Positions 31,893-39,389 of a stretch of 43,741 nucleotides of DNA are shown here, piece by piece. This DNA is from a virus: IMG/VR virus record IMGVR_UViG_3300050139_000007, positions 1-43,741 of that record, one strand, 5' to 3'. Within the stretch, counting starts at the first letter, position 1. Each line of letters starts with the position of its first letter. Position numbers and translations under genes: made by a program. Below the pieces are notes generated by a model. It saw only the letters and a list, made by a program, of their open reading frames with translations, ran no database searches and was not told the origin of the DNA.

Positions 31893-32223
31893 GTACAATT
31901 TGAATTGTAGGAATTGCTTTAAGTTGGGCATGGCATGTTACCACCATCGTAGTACCAATCTTGAAAAGTTCGTGGTGGACGGGGTTCACATCTCCTATTG
32001 GGTGGACATGATGGCTAAATGGTTAGCAACCAAGGACAACGAAGCCGACTTTAGATATACTTGCCGACTCCTTACTGGCGCAAGGTTTGAGGAGATGACT
32101 TTGGCTGAGAATCAGTTGAGACTGGGTGGGTTAAGGGCAAAGCCCGATCTTGAGCAAGATAGGGACACTTGGAAGGGTTTGGCACTAGCGATGTCGAAAT
32201 TGATATTAGAAAATGTCAAATGA
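31873..32223 (+). CDS. Hypothetical protein with N-terminal Cys/His cluster
   Basis: A 116-aa protein. C-x2-C and C-x2-H (NCRNCFKLG..CYHH, about residues 11-25) could bind zinc; the remainder is helical. Two starts are possible, ATG 31873 and ATG 31879; the second is better spaced from GAGAGG. It overlaps the resolvase upstream and the primase zinc-finger ORF downstream, so it is part of one coupled run. Confidence 0.6.
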   Translation: MVMGTDKYNLNCRNCFKLGMACYHHRSTNLEKFVVDGVHISYWVDMMAKWLATKDNEADFRYTCRLLTGARFEEMTLAENQLRLGGLRAKPDLEQDRDTWKGLALAMSKLILENVK

Positions 32224-32581
32224 CTTACCGAACATTGGAAGAATCCTTGAGCATTACGGTGCAACTCTCCTACGACAATCTGGAAACGGTCCTGTCAGAT
32301 GTCCGTTCCACAATGATAAGCATGCTTCGGCAGGAGTTGACTTCGGTAAAAATCTCTTTAATTGCTTTACCTGCGGAGTAAAGGGAAACTCATTACAGAT
32401 TATCGCACAACGGGAGGGGGTGAACATTGGCAAAGCAGCACTTATCGCAGAAGGAATTACTGGAGAAAGCCACGTTAAACTACGCGGGGAGTATCAATCT
32501 GGCTCACGACTACCTAGCAAAAAGAGGCATAACGCCTCAGATAGCACGGCAGGTTCGATTAGGCGTAGTCGAGCATCCTGA
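32213..32581 (+). CDS. Primase zinc-finger ORF (CHC2-type)
   Basis: A 122-aa ORF. Residues 1-75 match the zinc-binding domain of DnaG-type primases: CPFHNDKHAS (about 30-39), then FNCFTCG (about 49-55). After about residue 80, where it overlaps the TOPRIM ORF by 155 nt, the sequence looks like an out-of-frame shadow. The functional module is thus the first 80 residues. The zinc domain would recognise template DNA and act with the TOPRIM chain. Confidence 0.75.
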   Translation: MSNDLPNIGRILEHYGATLLRQSGNGPVRCPFHNDKHASAGVDFGKNLFNCFTCGVKGNSLQIIAQREGVNIGKAALIAEGITGESHVKLRGEYQSGSRLPSKKRHNASDSTAGSIRRSRAS

Positions 32582-33056
32582 GGTCGGACATGAACTGTTC
32601 GCAGGAAGGCTGGTCATACCCTACATAACCAAGACGGGTGTGGTAGACTTGCGCTTTAGAAGTTTAGACCCAGCCGTTGAGCCGAAGTATCTGGGTATGG
32701 ACGGGGCAAAGACCAAGTTGTACAACGTCAAGGACGTTGAGAAGGCTGAGAACTGGATTGGAGTATGCGAAGGTGAACTTGATACCATTACTCTTAGTTA
32801 CTGCGTTGGAATCCCTTGCGTTGGTGTTCCTGGGGCCAATAGTTGGAAGCCGCATTACACGCGGGTATTATCGGATTTCGAGAGGGTGTATGTGTTCGCC
32901 GACGGCGACCAAGCGGGAACCGAGTTCGCACGAAGTCTTGCCAGGGAGTTGCCCGTGACTATTGTTCAACTTCCCGAGGGGCAGGATGTCAATTCGGCAT
33001 ATTGCGCTTACGGCAAGGGGTATTTACTAGAGAAAGCGGGATTAAATGATGAGTAA
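32427..33056 (+). CDS. Primase TOPRIM catalytic ORF
   Basis: A 209-aa protein starting at TTG 32427, behind GGGAGGGGG. It contains an RNA-polymerase-like basic N-terminal part and a TOPRIM domain: VCEGELDTITL (about residues 113-123) with the catalytic Glu and VYVFADGDQAG (about 153-163) with the DxD metal site. It makes RNA primers for replication with the separate zinc-finger ORF and the ATPase upstream. The size equals the catalytic core only; there is no helicase-binding C-terminus. Confidence 0.82.
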   Translation: MAKQHLSQKELLEKATLNYAGSINLAHDYLAKRGITPQIARQVRLGVVEHPEVGHELFAGRLVIPYITKTGVVDLRFRSLDPAVEPKYLGMDGAKTKLYNVKDVEKAENWIGVCEGELDTITLSYCVGIPCVGVPGANSWKPHYTRVLSDFERVYVFADGDQAGTEFARSLARELPVTIVQLPEGQDVNSAYCAYGKGYLLEKAGLNDE

Positions 33057-33459
33057 AAAGGAGGGGTTAAGACAGAGCGAGTTTGGTCCATGCCCCAACT
33101 GCAAGAATAATTACGGTTTCGATATGTTTCACGACGACTGTTCTGAACAAGCGGGGGCTAAACCAAGATACTGTCCAACGTGCAAGATGGAGTTTAAGAA
33201 CATCTTTGAGGCTACCGACCATGAGTTGCTGGAGGGTGAGAGGGTCTTTAACCCCTCACTCATTATGTCGGAAATAATGTCTCTAGAGATAGGGTCGTTG
33301 TTGCGGATAATCCACTCCTGCGCCGATGATCCAGGGGCGGTACGCGCCCATTGTGAGGCCGCCTATGGTATGCTATATGTGGCAGAGACCTATCCCGATC
33401 AGTTCGAGAGGGTACTAATCGAGCATGATAAGAGAACGGGGAAGGTTAAAGATGAGTGA
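33046..33459 (+). CDS. Zinc-ribbon hypothetical protein
   Basis: A 137-aa protein. CPNC (about residues 16-19) and YCPTC (about 42-46) form a probable zinc ribbon, followed by an all-helical domain. It overlaps the primase end by 11 nt. Two start codons in tandem (ATGATG) are available. Function unknown; nucleic-acid binding is possible. Confidence 0.62.
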   Translation: MMSKKEGLRQSEFGPCPNCKNNYGFDMFHDDCSEQAGAKPRYCPTCKMEFKNIFEATDHELLEGERVFNPSLIMSEIMSLEIGSLLRIIHSCADDPGAVRAHCEAAYGMLYVAETYPDQFERVLIEHDKRTGKVKDE

Positions 33460-33736
33460 GACTTTCGAGCAGGATGTCCATTCGGTTTTCTTGGAGTTAG
33501 AAGCGTTATTGTTGAGCAAACACCTTCGATATGGACCAAAGAACATCTCACAGGCCCCAGGAGGGCCACAGAACGGCTTGAAAGTGCGCATGTGGGATAA
33601 GTTGGCAAGACTCAATAACTTGCTTGAGAACCCCACAGTAGACCCAGGAGATGAGTCATTGACTGATACCTTGAAGGATATGGCGAACTATTCGGTGATA
33701 TTCATGCTCGTACAGAGAGGATTGTGGCCCGAATGA
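33452..33736 (+). CDS. DUF1599/Nmad1-like protein
   Basis: A 94-aa protein from ATG 33452. KHLRYGPKNIS (about residues 22-32), then VRMWDKLARLNNLL (about 45-58) and DESLTDTLKDMANYSVIF (about 67-84) match the pattern of the DUF1599 (nucleotide-modification-associated domain 1) family, whose members occur near base-modification genes. No hydroxymethylase, kinase or other modifying partner is visible here, so its role is uncertain. Confidence 0.65.
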   Translation: MSETFEQDVHSVFLELEALLLSKHLRYGPKNISQAPGGPQNGLKVRMWDKLARLNNLLENPTVDPGDESLTDTLKDMANYSVIFMLVQRGLWPE

Positions 33737-33903
33737 GAAAGAACTACGACTTCGGGAGGTTTCACATCTCCCACTATGACATCCAAAAGAAGGATAAACT
33801 CTGGAAAATACAGCGTTGGCACGTCAAAGGCCACCATTGCCTAGACCTGTTCTGCGGGTTGCACCTATACGCTTTATGGTTTGGGAAGGGTAAGGAGAAA
33901 TGA
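33733..33903 (+). CDS. 56-aa His/Trp-rich protein
   Basis: A short basic protein linked to its neighbours by ATGA overlaps on both sides (33733 and 33900). It contains several histidines, one CLDLFC segment and tryptophans. No family is recognised. The double overlap is the main support for translation. Confidence 0.55.
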   Translation: MRKNYDFGRFHISHYDIQKKDKLWKIQRWHVKGHHCLDLFCGLHLYALWFGKGKEK

Positions 33904-34055
33904 CAAGAACCGAACGGATATTAAAGTCCCTGGGTATAAGCAAGAAGTTCTATTGTTTCTCTTGCGATACCGTTTATAGGGTTTGGGGAGCCAAAAGACG
34001 TATAAATTATTTTTGCCAAGATTGTCCCTCTGAGTTACTAAGGGATAAGAAATGA
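33900..34055 (+). CDS. 51-aa zinc-ribbon protein
   Basis: YCFSCD (about residues 18-23) and FCQDCP (about 38-43) give two CxxC knuckles spaced for a zinc ribbon. Both ends overlap neighbours by ATGA. Likely a small nucleic-acid- or protein-binding accessory; function unknown. Confidence 0.6.
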   Translation: MTRTERILKSLGISKKFYCFSCDTVYRVWGAKRRINYFCQDCPSELLRDKK

Positions 34056-34375
34056 GCAGACCTACGCTGGTGAAAATCTTAGGACAAAAGTACAAGATCA
34101 AGTACGACCTGCCCATTGGTGAGGGTGATGATACTCTGGGCGAGACTTTGCAATCCACCAGCACTATCAGGATTCAACCCCATTTACAGGAAGATAAGAT
34201 GGCTGGTGTCCTTCTTCATGAGATAACTCACGCGGTTATTGACGAGTCGGTGATGAGCGAGCGGAAACGCTTTGGCGTTGAGGAGGTCTGCGACATCGTG
34301 GGCTATCACATCCTGAGTGTGCTGAAAGACAACCCTACCGTGCTGGAATGGCTGATAAAGGAGATTGAAGAATGA
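34052..34375 (+). CDS. HExxH metalloprotein (SprT/ImmA-like)
   Basis: A 107-aa protein. VLLHEITHAVID (about residues 53-64) is a zinc-protease HExxH helix, with Glu and Asp residues downstream (EEVCDIV, about 77-83) that could supply the third ligand. Small phage proteins of this type are usually annotated as SprT-like or ImmA/IrrE-like. It might cleave a host regulator or clear DNA-protein adducts. ATGA overlaps join it to both neighbours. Confidence 0.7.
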   Translation: MSRPTLVKILGQKYKIKYDLPIGEGDDTLGETLQSTSTIRIQPHLQEDKMAGVLLHEITHAVIDESVMSERKRFGVEEVCDIVGYHILSVLKDNPTVLEWLIKEIEE

Positions 34376-34911
34376 AACAGATTGGGGACCAGCCCCTGAC
34401 CCAAAAAGAGAAACGGGTAAGATATAATGAACGCCACCCAGGCAGGACGAAAGAGCAGCAAACTTTATATTCTAAGGAACACCCAGATCAGGTAAAAGAA
34501 ACACAGAAAAGGTACAGAGATAAGAATAAGGAAAAATTAGCCAGGGTTGCCAAAGAGAAGTACGACGCTGACCCTGAAAAATTTAATGCCAGAACTGCCG
34601 CCTGGAGACTTAAACCTGGCAGTTTAGAGAAAGAAAGAAATAAGCATTATAAGAGGAAATTTGGCATTACGGTAGAAATTTATAAAGAAATGTATGACAA
34701 ACAAAATGGACTCTGTGCCATTTGTTGTAAACCAGAAACCATACACTCTAAGGGCGGTGATTCGCCAATGTGGTTGTCTGTTGACCACAATCATACAACC
34801 AAAAAGGTGCGGGGTTTGCTATGTTTTAAGTGTAATACAACCCTTAGTTACTTTGAAAAGCACGGCGAGTCTATGATTACCATTGCTTCCTATCTAAAGG
34901 AGAACAAATAA
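34372..34911 (+). CDS. HNH endonuclease (endonuclease VII fold), second copy
   Basis: A 179-aa protein. The N-terminal 100 residues are Lys/Arg/Glu-rich helices, likely DNA-binding. The C-terminal part has CAICCK, VDHNHTTKKVRGLLCFKCN (about residues 142-160), the endonuclease VII HNH site. It shares this architecture and the KYGIT/KFGIT..Y.EM..KQNG lead-in with the enzyme at 5574-6071, so both may derive from one homing endonuclease lineage. It is more A+T-rich than its neighbours. Confidence 0.87.
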   Translation: MKQIGDQPLTQKEKRVRYNERHPGRTKEQQTLYSKEHPDQVKETQKRYRDKNKEKLARVAKEKYDADPEKFNARTAAWRLKPGSLEKERNKHYKRKFGITVEIYKEMYDKQNGLCAICCKPETIHSKGGDSPMWLSVDHNHTTKKVRGLLCFKCNTTLSYFEKHGESMITIASYLKENK

Positions 34912-35654
34912 TGAAGGTGCATTTGTATATCAGCGACCTCCAGGTCCCATTTCAGGATAAGCGAGCAGTAAAGAATATCGCCACATTTATTAAGAAGTTC
35001 AAGCCAACATCTGTCTCTACGGTGGGTGATGAAATCGACCTCCAAACTATAAGTAGGTGGTCGCGTGGTACCGAGTTGGAGTTCGAGCGCTCTATCGGCA
35101 AGAACAGGGATGAGACTTGCCGTATCCTTGAAGAACTTAATGTTTCACATATTCCGCGCTCCAACCATACCGATAGGCTGTTTAACACTATCTCGTTACG
35201 TGTTCCAGGGTTGCTGGGATTGCCAGAGGTAACACTTGAGTCCTTCCTGCGGTTGGATGAGTTGGGCATCACCTACCATGAAGAACCGTTTGAGACTGCC
35301 CCTGGTTGGCTACTCATGCACGGGGACGAGGGCTCACAGTCGGGTAATGCTGGCACTACGGCGTTAAACCTTGCTAAACGTACCAATATGAGCGTGATTT
35401 GCGGTCATACGCACCGTCAGGGGCTTGTCCCGTTTACCCAAGCCTATACGGGTGCAGATGCAAAGACTATCTACGGCTTTGAGACTGGCAACCTAATGAA
35501 CTACCCTGACGCTAAATACATCAAGGGTGGTATGACCAACTGGCAACATGGTTTTGGTATCCTCTATGTGGACGGCAAGACCGTAACTCCAATGCCAATT
35601 CCAATTCAGAATGACGGGTCATTTATAGCAGACGGGTTCGTATGGGGTAAGTAA
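34911..35654 (+). CDS. Calcineurin-like metallophosphoesterase
   Basis: A 247-aa protein. The conserved metal and catalytic motifs appear in order: SDLQVPF (residues 8-14), VGDEID (about 38-43), RSNHTDR (about 84-90, the GNHE-equivalent), MHGDEGS and CGHTHRQ (about 163-169). It would hydrolyse a phosphoester such as a nucleotide, DNA end or cyclic nucleotide; the substrate is not evident. Start and stop overlap the neighbours (TAATG at both ends). Confidence 0.82.
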   Translation: MKVHLYISDLQVPFQDKRAVKNIATFIKKFKPTSVSTVGDEIDLQTISRWSRGTELEFERSIGKNRDETCRILEELNVSHIPRSNHTDRLFNTISLRVPGLLGLPEVTLESFLRLDELGITYHEEPFETAPGWLLMHGDEGSQSGNAGTTALNLAKRTNMSVICGHTHRQGLVPFTQAYTGADAKTIYGFETGNLMNYPDAKYIKGGMTNWQHGFGILYVDGKTVTPMPIPIQNDGSFIADGFVWGK

Positions 35655-36043
35655 TGAATATCGAGAAGGCGGAAGCCTACTTTAAGGATATTTACGAGAA
35701 GCATTATCCAGAAAAATACATAAGACCAGATGGAACCTTTTATTGGAGTCAATGTCGTGGCGATCACGGGGTATCTGGTTGGGAGTTCGATATTGACATG
35801 GACGAGGACGATCTGTGCTATGAGTACAAGATAGCGGCAGATATTTTAGGATTACCAATAGTTCCGCTTGAGAAGTCACCACCACAAAAGCCCAAGCCAG
35901 AGTCAGAAAAGACGTTTATGGATAAAGCGTGGGACAGAATGGTGGTACAAGCGTTAGAATCTTTTATTCATACCCAAGCGTTATCATCCATGAAAGTTAC
36001 AGACCGTCCTTCTATAATTTTTCAGAAAGAAGCAAAGGAATAA
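35654..36043 (+). CDS. Hypothetical acidic protein
   Basis: A 129-aa protein. An aromatic/acidic N-terminal half (FYWSQCRGDHGVSGWEFDIDMDEDD) is followed by a Pro/Lys linker (about residues 73-85) and a short helix. No family is recognised. It is coupled by TAATG overlaps to the phosphoesterase and the sigma-like gene. Confidence 0.6.
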   Translation: MNIEKAEAYFKDIYEKHYPEKYIRPDGTFYWSQCRGDHGVSGWEFDIDMDEDDLCYEYKIAADILGLPIVPLEKSPPQKPKPESEKTFMDKAWDRMVVQALESFIHTQALSSMKVTDRPSIIFQKEAKE

Positions 36044-36729
36044 TGGATTACGAAACCCGTATCAAGCCGTGGGAGTACGTTATAGCCTCCGTAGCCAGGG
36101 AGTACCACCGCAAGTTCGATATGTGCGATATGGTAGACATCAAACAATCCCTCTATGAGTGGTTCCTTGAGCATCCTAACAAGTTGGCAAGTTGGGAGAT
36201 ACTATCCAAGAAGGAGACAAAGAACCTTATCTACCGTAGCCTTCGCAATCAGGCGTTCGACTACTGCCAGTCTTGGAAGGCTAAGACGCTAGGATATGAG
36301 AAGGATGACCTGTTCTATTACACCCCAGAGATGGTGGAGAACCTGCTTCCCACCATGCTACGGGATGAGGAGATAGATCGTATGCCTGTGTTGAACTTGG
36401 GTAAGACTGGTGGGGGACACGGCACTCCTGCCGAGAGTGGCAACATGGATACCATGATTGCCGATGTATCAAGAGGATATGGAAGGTTGAACAATGAAGA
36501 TAAAAAGGCTGTATTTATGCGTTTTGCACTCTCCTTTGGATTTGCTGAAATTGCTGCCAGAATGGATTTGGCGACCGAGGATGCTGCCAGAATGAGAGTT
36601 AAGAGGGCGGTTAAGCATATTGTGGTGAAGATTGGGGCCTTCAAACCACGTATTGAACCTGACGATTTACCACAAGACAATACCTCCGACGCTGCGGATG
36701 CGCCAGAGGTATATGCCGAACTTAATTAA
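36043..36729 (+). CDS. Sigma-factor-like protein
   Basis: A 228-aa protein from ATG 36043. The N-terminal half is helical and aromatic-rich like sigma region 2 (YVIASVAREYHRK, NLIYRSLRNQAFDYC). The end holds a helix-turn-helix resembling sigma region 4 (FAEIAARMDLATEDAARMRVKRAVKHI, in part residues 165-190). It could redirect host RNA polymerase to late genes, but sequence similarity is weak and a general HTH regulator is possible. It ends the rightward operon, with its stop overlapping that of the leftward operon. Confidence 0.65.
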   Translation: MDYETRIKPWEYVIASVAREYHRKFDMCDMVDIKQSLYEWFLEHPNKLASWEILSKKETKNLIYRSLRNQAFDYCQSWKAKTLGYEKDDLFYYTPEMVENLLPTMLRDEEIDRMPVLNLGKTGGGHGTPAESGNMDTMIADVSRGYGRLNNEDKKAVFMRFALSFGFAEIAARMDLATEDAARMRVKRAVKHIVVKIGAFKPRIEPDDLPQDNTSDAADAPEVYAELN

Positions 36730-36917
36730 ACTAAATCAGTTTGTTCGCCTTTGACAATAAAGTGTTCTCCGCAGGAGGTGCACACTACATTGAATGACCC
36801 CTTAGTTGTGGGCCACGGTGTAGTAGTGTTAATGGTAGTAGTAAAGTCCCCGCTTGGGTGTTCGTGCCATTGACAGTCTAATTGTGGTTCTTTCATCTTA
36901 CGCTTGAAGAAACTCAT
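36726..36917 (-). CDS. 63-aa zinc-ribbon protein, last leftward gene
   Basis: Starts at 36917 behind GAGAGGGA. It has a basic N-terminus (MSFFKRKMKEP), a Cys/His pair (DCQWHEHP) and VCTSCGEHF, so one zinc site is possible. A Thr/Pro-rich middle is probably disordered. Its TAA shares bases with the TAA of the converging sigma-like gene. Confidence 0.6.
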   Translation of the reverse strand: MSFFKRKMKEPQLDCQWHEHPSGDFTTTINTTTPWPTTKGSFNVVCTSCGEHFIVKGEQTDLV

Positions 36918-37041
36918 CTAAATCCCTCTCTGCTGGGTCAACCCATAAATCCTCTGCTATAGACTCCAAGAAATAATCTATCTTTCGTGCTTCTGCTTCA
37001 TCTAAGTAATACTGCTCCTGCTCTGCGTTGGTAGCAATCAT
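36898..37041 (-). CDS. 47-aa acidic hypothetical protein
   Basis: MIATNAEQEQYYLDEAEAR followed by an acidic amphipathic helix. A strong GGGAGGGAG ribosome site precedes it, and it overlaps both neighbours (20 nt downstream, 4 nt upstream). Small acidic proteins in early phage operons often bind or inhibit host proteins; nothing specific is visible. Confidence 0.6.
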   Translation of the reverse strand: MIATNAEQEQYYLDEAEARKIDYFLESIAEDLWVDPAERDLDEFLQA

Positions 37042-37208
37042 TTCCACTCCCTCCCATTTGGCCCAAAGTCATCCATGAGATTAAAGGGTGCTTTAATTCC
37101 ATGTGCATTTTCTTTGTGCATCACCTTATTATCTCTTTGAACAACACACGCACATTCCTTACATCTAATAAAGTTTTTTTGAAACCAACGCTTAATTAAC
37201 CAATTCAT
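37038..37208 (-). CDS. 56-aa protein with Cys2/His2 cluster
   Basis: From ATG 37208 (behind GGAGG): a basic N-terminal segment (MNWLIKRWFQKNF), then IRCKECACVV and HKENAH, a possible zinc finger of C-x2-C-x12-H-x3-H form. The frame is open upstream to 37247, but the inner start has the ribosome site. ATGA overlap with the next gene. Confidence 0.6.
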   Translation of the reverse strand: MNWLIKRWFQKNFIRCKECACVVQRDNKVMHKENAHGIKAPFNLMDDFGPNGREWK

Positions 37209-37209
37209 T

Positions 37210-37395
37210 TTAACCTCCATTGTCCGTCTTATAGAACCCTTGGGCATTAAATTGTACTGCTGGTACCGAATATATACGATACATCGGACTTCCGCAATAG
37301 ATACACGTTGGGGCTGGTATCTTGTCGAAAATGGATGCCTCTACGTCCTTCTGTGTATGGCACCCTACGCACTCAAACTCGTAAACAGGACTCAT
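37210..37395 (-). CDS. FmdB-family zinc-ribbon protein
   Basis: A 61-aa protein matching the small FmdB/CxxC-CxxC ribbon family: MSPVYEFECVGC at the start, CIYCGSPMYR in the middle, and AVQFNAQGFYKTD at the end, a distinctive family ending. The family is common in actinobacteria and their phages and is thought to be regulatory. It overlaps the WhiB gene by ATGA, so the two are probably co-expressed. Confidence 0.85.
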   Translation of the reverse strand: MSPVYEFECVGCHTQKDVEASIFDKIPAPTCIYCGSPMYRIYSVPAVQFNAQGFYKTDNGG

Positions 37396-37745
37396 GCGCT
37401 TCTCCTCGGTTTGAGGTAGGGCTTAATCGCATAGAGTAGGTTGTAGGCTTCCCCCATCTCCTGCGTGTTGCGCTCTCGGTTGGGGTTATCAGGTGGTGGG
37501 ACGTGTATGCCAACCATGAGCAGCCTCTCTCCAGCCAGCAACCCTCCCCAGATACCGTGGTATAGGTTTTCCTCTTTCATGCCCTCTGTACGGCATTGTG
37601 TGGCTACGGGGCATGACTCACAGATGCGTATAGCATCTTTGGTGTCCCTAATAACCCTCTCCTTGGTTTCCCTGGAAGCAGATTGGGGTACACTCCTGAA
37701 CCATTGGTCGGGATTGTCATGGCACGGGGTGTTATGTTTGGTCAA
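37392..37745 (-). CDS. WhiB-family iron-sulfur transcription regulator
   Basis: A 117-aa protein with the WhiB signature: an upstream Cys (residue 8), then CESCPVATQC (about residues 42-51) that with it would hold a 4Fe-4S cluster, and GIWGG (about 64-68), the turn that contacts region 4 of the host sigma factor. WhiB proteins are confined to actinobacteria and their phages. The phage copy may redirect host RNA polymerase. It starts at TTG 37745, one base from the preceding stop, with AAGGAG upstream. Confidence 0.92.
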   Translation of the reverse strand: MTKHNTPCHDNPDQWFRSVPQSASRETKERVIRDTKDAIRICESCPVATQCRTEGMKEENLYHGIWGGLLAGERLLMVGIHVPPPDNPNRERNTQEMGEAYNLLYAIKPYLKPRRSA

Positions 37746-37904
37746 TTATTTCTCCTTCTCTATAGTTCCTAGCCAAAACCCTAAAGCCAGTATGACTAGG
37801 GCGCTACTTACCATTAAGATGACTTCCCATATATTATTAGAGTATGCTGAAAGTACCCGTGTCCAGCACTCCTGCGCTGCACCCACATAACATTGACCGC
37901 TCAT
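37746..37904 (-). CDS. 52-aa single-pass membrane protein
   Basis: Starts at ATG 37904 (GGGGAGGAG site). Residues about 26-46 (WEVILMVSSALVILALGFWLG) form one membrane helix, followed by a short charged tail. Two Cys lie before it. Possibly a superinfection-exclusion or host-membrane factor; no family recognised. Confidence 0.62.
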   Translation of the reverse strand: MSGQCYVGAAQECWTRVLSAYSNNIWEVILMVSSALVILALGFWLGTIEKEK

Positions 37905-38632
37905 CACTCCTCCCCTTCTGTGAGTAGTGCGAGGACATATTTAAGAACGTCAATCTTGCAATCTTGAACAATCGTGTCGTTCCCTAGGCGTTGTCGGTTA
38001 CGTCTTGTTGTTTCCATATCATCTTCCGCTTGTGCTGAGAACTCGGCGTAACAGGCATCGAAGTCGTTGTCACTATCTGCTTCGTCATAATCTTCTCGGT
38101 CTTTCAACTCCGAGATCATCTTGCCAACGTGTTCTTGGATGTACGTCCAATCGTGTTCGCCGATTTCTGGATAGTCCTCCCAAGCCTCGCCTATGTATCC
38201 CTCAACGGCGTTTTCAATAATGTGGATGCCTATGACCCCCGCTGCATACAGACGGCGGCCATTACTCATTTCGGTTGTCATACTTCCTCCTCTATGGCGC
38301 GGAGTGAGTTGGGCAAAGAGTTTTTTGCCAGTTTCTTCCGCTTCTTTAATTCCACGCATGGTCGGATATGGATATTTCCCAACCGCTACACAAATGAAAT
38401 GCTCATATTCCCCTGCCGTCACTCCCTCAATCACCACCGCATCCATATCCACCACACGGACGGGGCGGAGGTCGGGGTGAGCATAGCTGTTAAAGTGGTA
38501 AGCAGAATCATCTTTGCCAACTCTTACGAGACATTCACTGTCTGCGTATTTGAGTTCCCTCTTATCGCAATCAACTTTTCTAAGCAGGGTTTCAGTTCCG
38601 TGAATCGTCGCCCTGAACAGTTGCTCGGTCAT
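37904..38632 (-). CDS. Hypothetical acidic protein, 242 aa
   Basis: An acidic protein with a beta-rich N-terminal part (about residues 1-95, including DAVVIEG and FICVAVGKYPYPTM), a mixed middle and a strongly acidic C-terminus (DREDYDEADSDNDFDA). No domain is recognised. Its first codon lies in an ATGA overlap with the upstream small gene. One of the longer genes of the leftward operon. Confidence 0.6.
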   Translation of the reverse strand: MTEQLFRATIHGTETLLRKVDCDKRELKYADSECLVRVGKDDSAYHFNSYAHPDLRPVRVVDMDAVVIEGVTAGEYEHFICVAVGKYPYPTMRGIKEAEETGKKLFAQLTPRHRGGSMTTEMSNGRRLYAAGVIGIHIIENAVEGYIGEAWEDYPEIGEHDWTYIQEHVGKMISELKDREDYDEADSDNDFDACYAEFSAQAEDDMETTRRNRQRLGNDTIVQDCKIDVLKYVLALLTEGEE

Positions 38633-38730
38633 TCTTTTGCCTCCTTTGGTAAGTTGCTAGTCAAACTTTCGATAATTGCATCATACTGCGCCTTGAGAAC
38701 ACGCAATCTCATCATTGTTGCCTTATTCAT
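38629..38730 (-). CDS. 33-aa helical peptide
   Basis: MNKATMMRLRVLKAQYD and a short acidic end: an amphipathic helix. It overlaps the upstream gene by 8 nt and the downstream gene by ATGA. Translation is inferred from this coupling; function unknown. Confidence 0.5.
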   Translation of the reverse strand: MNKATMMRLRVLKAQYDAIIESLTSNLPKEAKE

Positions 38731-38953
38731 GGAAAGCCTCGCATTCTGTCGGGTGGTGCAATGGTAATTCTTTGCACCAGTAGAGCATTCTTTCTTCTTC
38801 GGTATGGCACTTTGGGCATTCTTTAATAAACTCGCCCATAAATCGGTTATAGGGCATATCTTCCTCGTCTAAATTGATGTACTCATGGTCGCATTGAGGG
38901 CAATAGCCCAAGCCGTCTGCTTGGGCTTGTGAATCTTTTAATAAGTTTGTCAT
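38723..38953 (-). CDS. 76-aa double zinc-ribbon protein
   Basis: From ATG 38953 (AAGGGA site): GYCPQCDHEY (about residues 16-25) and KECPKCHTEEE (about 44-54), then a Cys/His-rich end (WCKELPLHHPTEC). Likely one or two structural zinc sites; function unknown. The upstream extension in the same frame runs into the neighbouring gene and is unlikely. Confidence 0.62.
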   Translation of the reverse strand: MTNLLKDSQAQADGLGYCPQCDHEYINLDEEDMPYNRFMGEFIKECPKCHTEEERMLYWCKELPLHHPTECEAFHE

Positions 38954-38966
38954 AATTGATTCCCTT

Positions 38967-39389
38967 CTAATACCACGAATGGCGCTGGAAGTGCGCCCAT
39001 GCTTTACAAGGAGTGTAGTACCGATATGCGATATAAGCAAGACCTCTTTCAATCTGCAAGGTCGGCGGGGTTAATGGACTCATATTTAGAATCTGTGGAA
39101 TGCCACCAGCGTTCTTGCCCATGACTTTCACGGGATTGACCGCTTTCGGGTTCCATGCGCTCTCCTTGCCCCATAGGTTTGATAGGCACACAAATTGAGC
39201 CTCGGCGTCCTTGATTACTGCGTCGTGAGCGTAAGCGAGTGAGTCCGTCTTGGTCCAAGTGTGCACTAATGGTCTGGTATATGGCGCACTAATGGTAGTG
39301 TCGGTTGGTCGGGTGTGGTCAAACGTATCCACTACTCCAATAATTGAGAAGGCTAAGATTGCGCCAAGGATTGCTTCAGTTATAACCAT
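38967..39389 (-). CDS. Membrane-anchored lytic-transglycosylase-like protein
   Basis: A 140-aa protein. Residues 1-23 are a membrane or signal anchor (VITEAILGAILAFSIIGVV). The rest matches a small SLT/Rpf-like lysozyme fold: WGKESAWNPKAVN (catalytic Glu at about residue 75), GGIPQIL and GLAYIAYRYYTPCKAWAHFQ near the end. It would cleave glycan strands of the wall. It lies in the leftward operon, far from the lysis cassette, so an entry-independent role such as wall remodelling or lysis aid is possible. Confidence 0.75.
   Translation of the reverse strand: MVITEAILGAILAFSIIGVVDTFDHTRPTDTTISAPYTRPLVHTWTKTDSLAYAHDAVIKDAEAQFVCLSNLWGKESAWNPKAVNPVKVMGKNAGGIPQILNMSPLTPPTLQIERGLAYIAYRYYTPCKAWAHFQRHSWY

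Noticed and set aside
38129-38767. 212-aa rightward ORF
   Set aside because: Antisense shadow of a coupled leftward gene chain with good ribosome sites.
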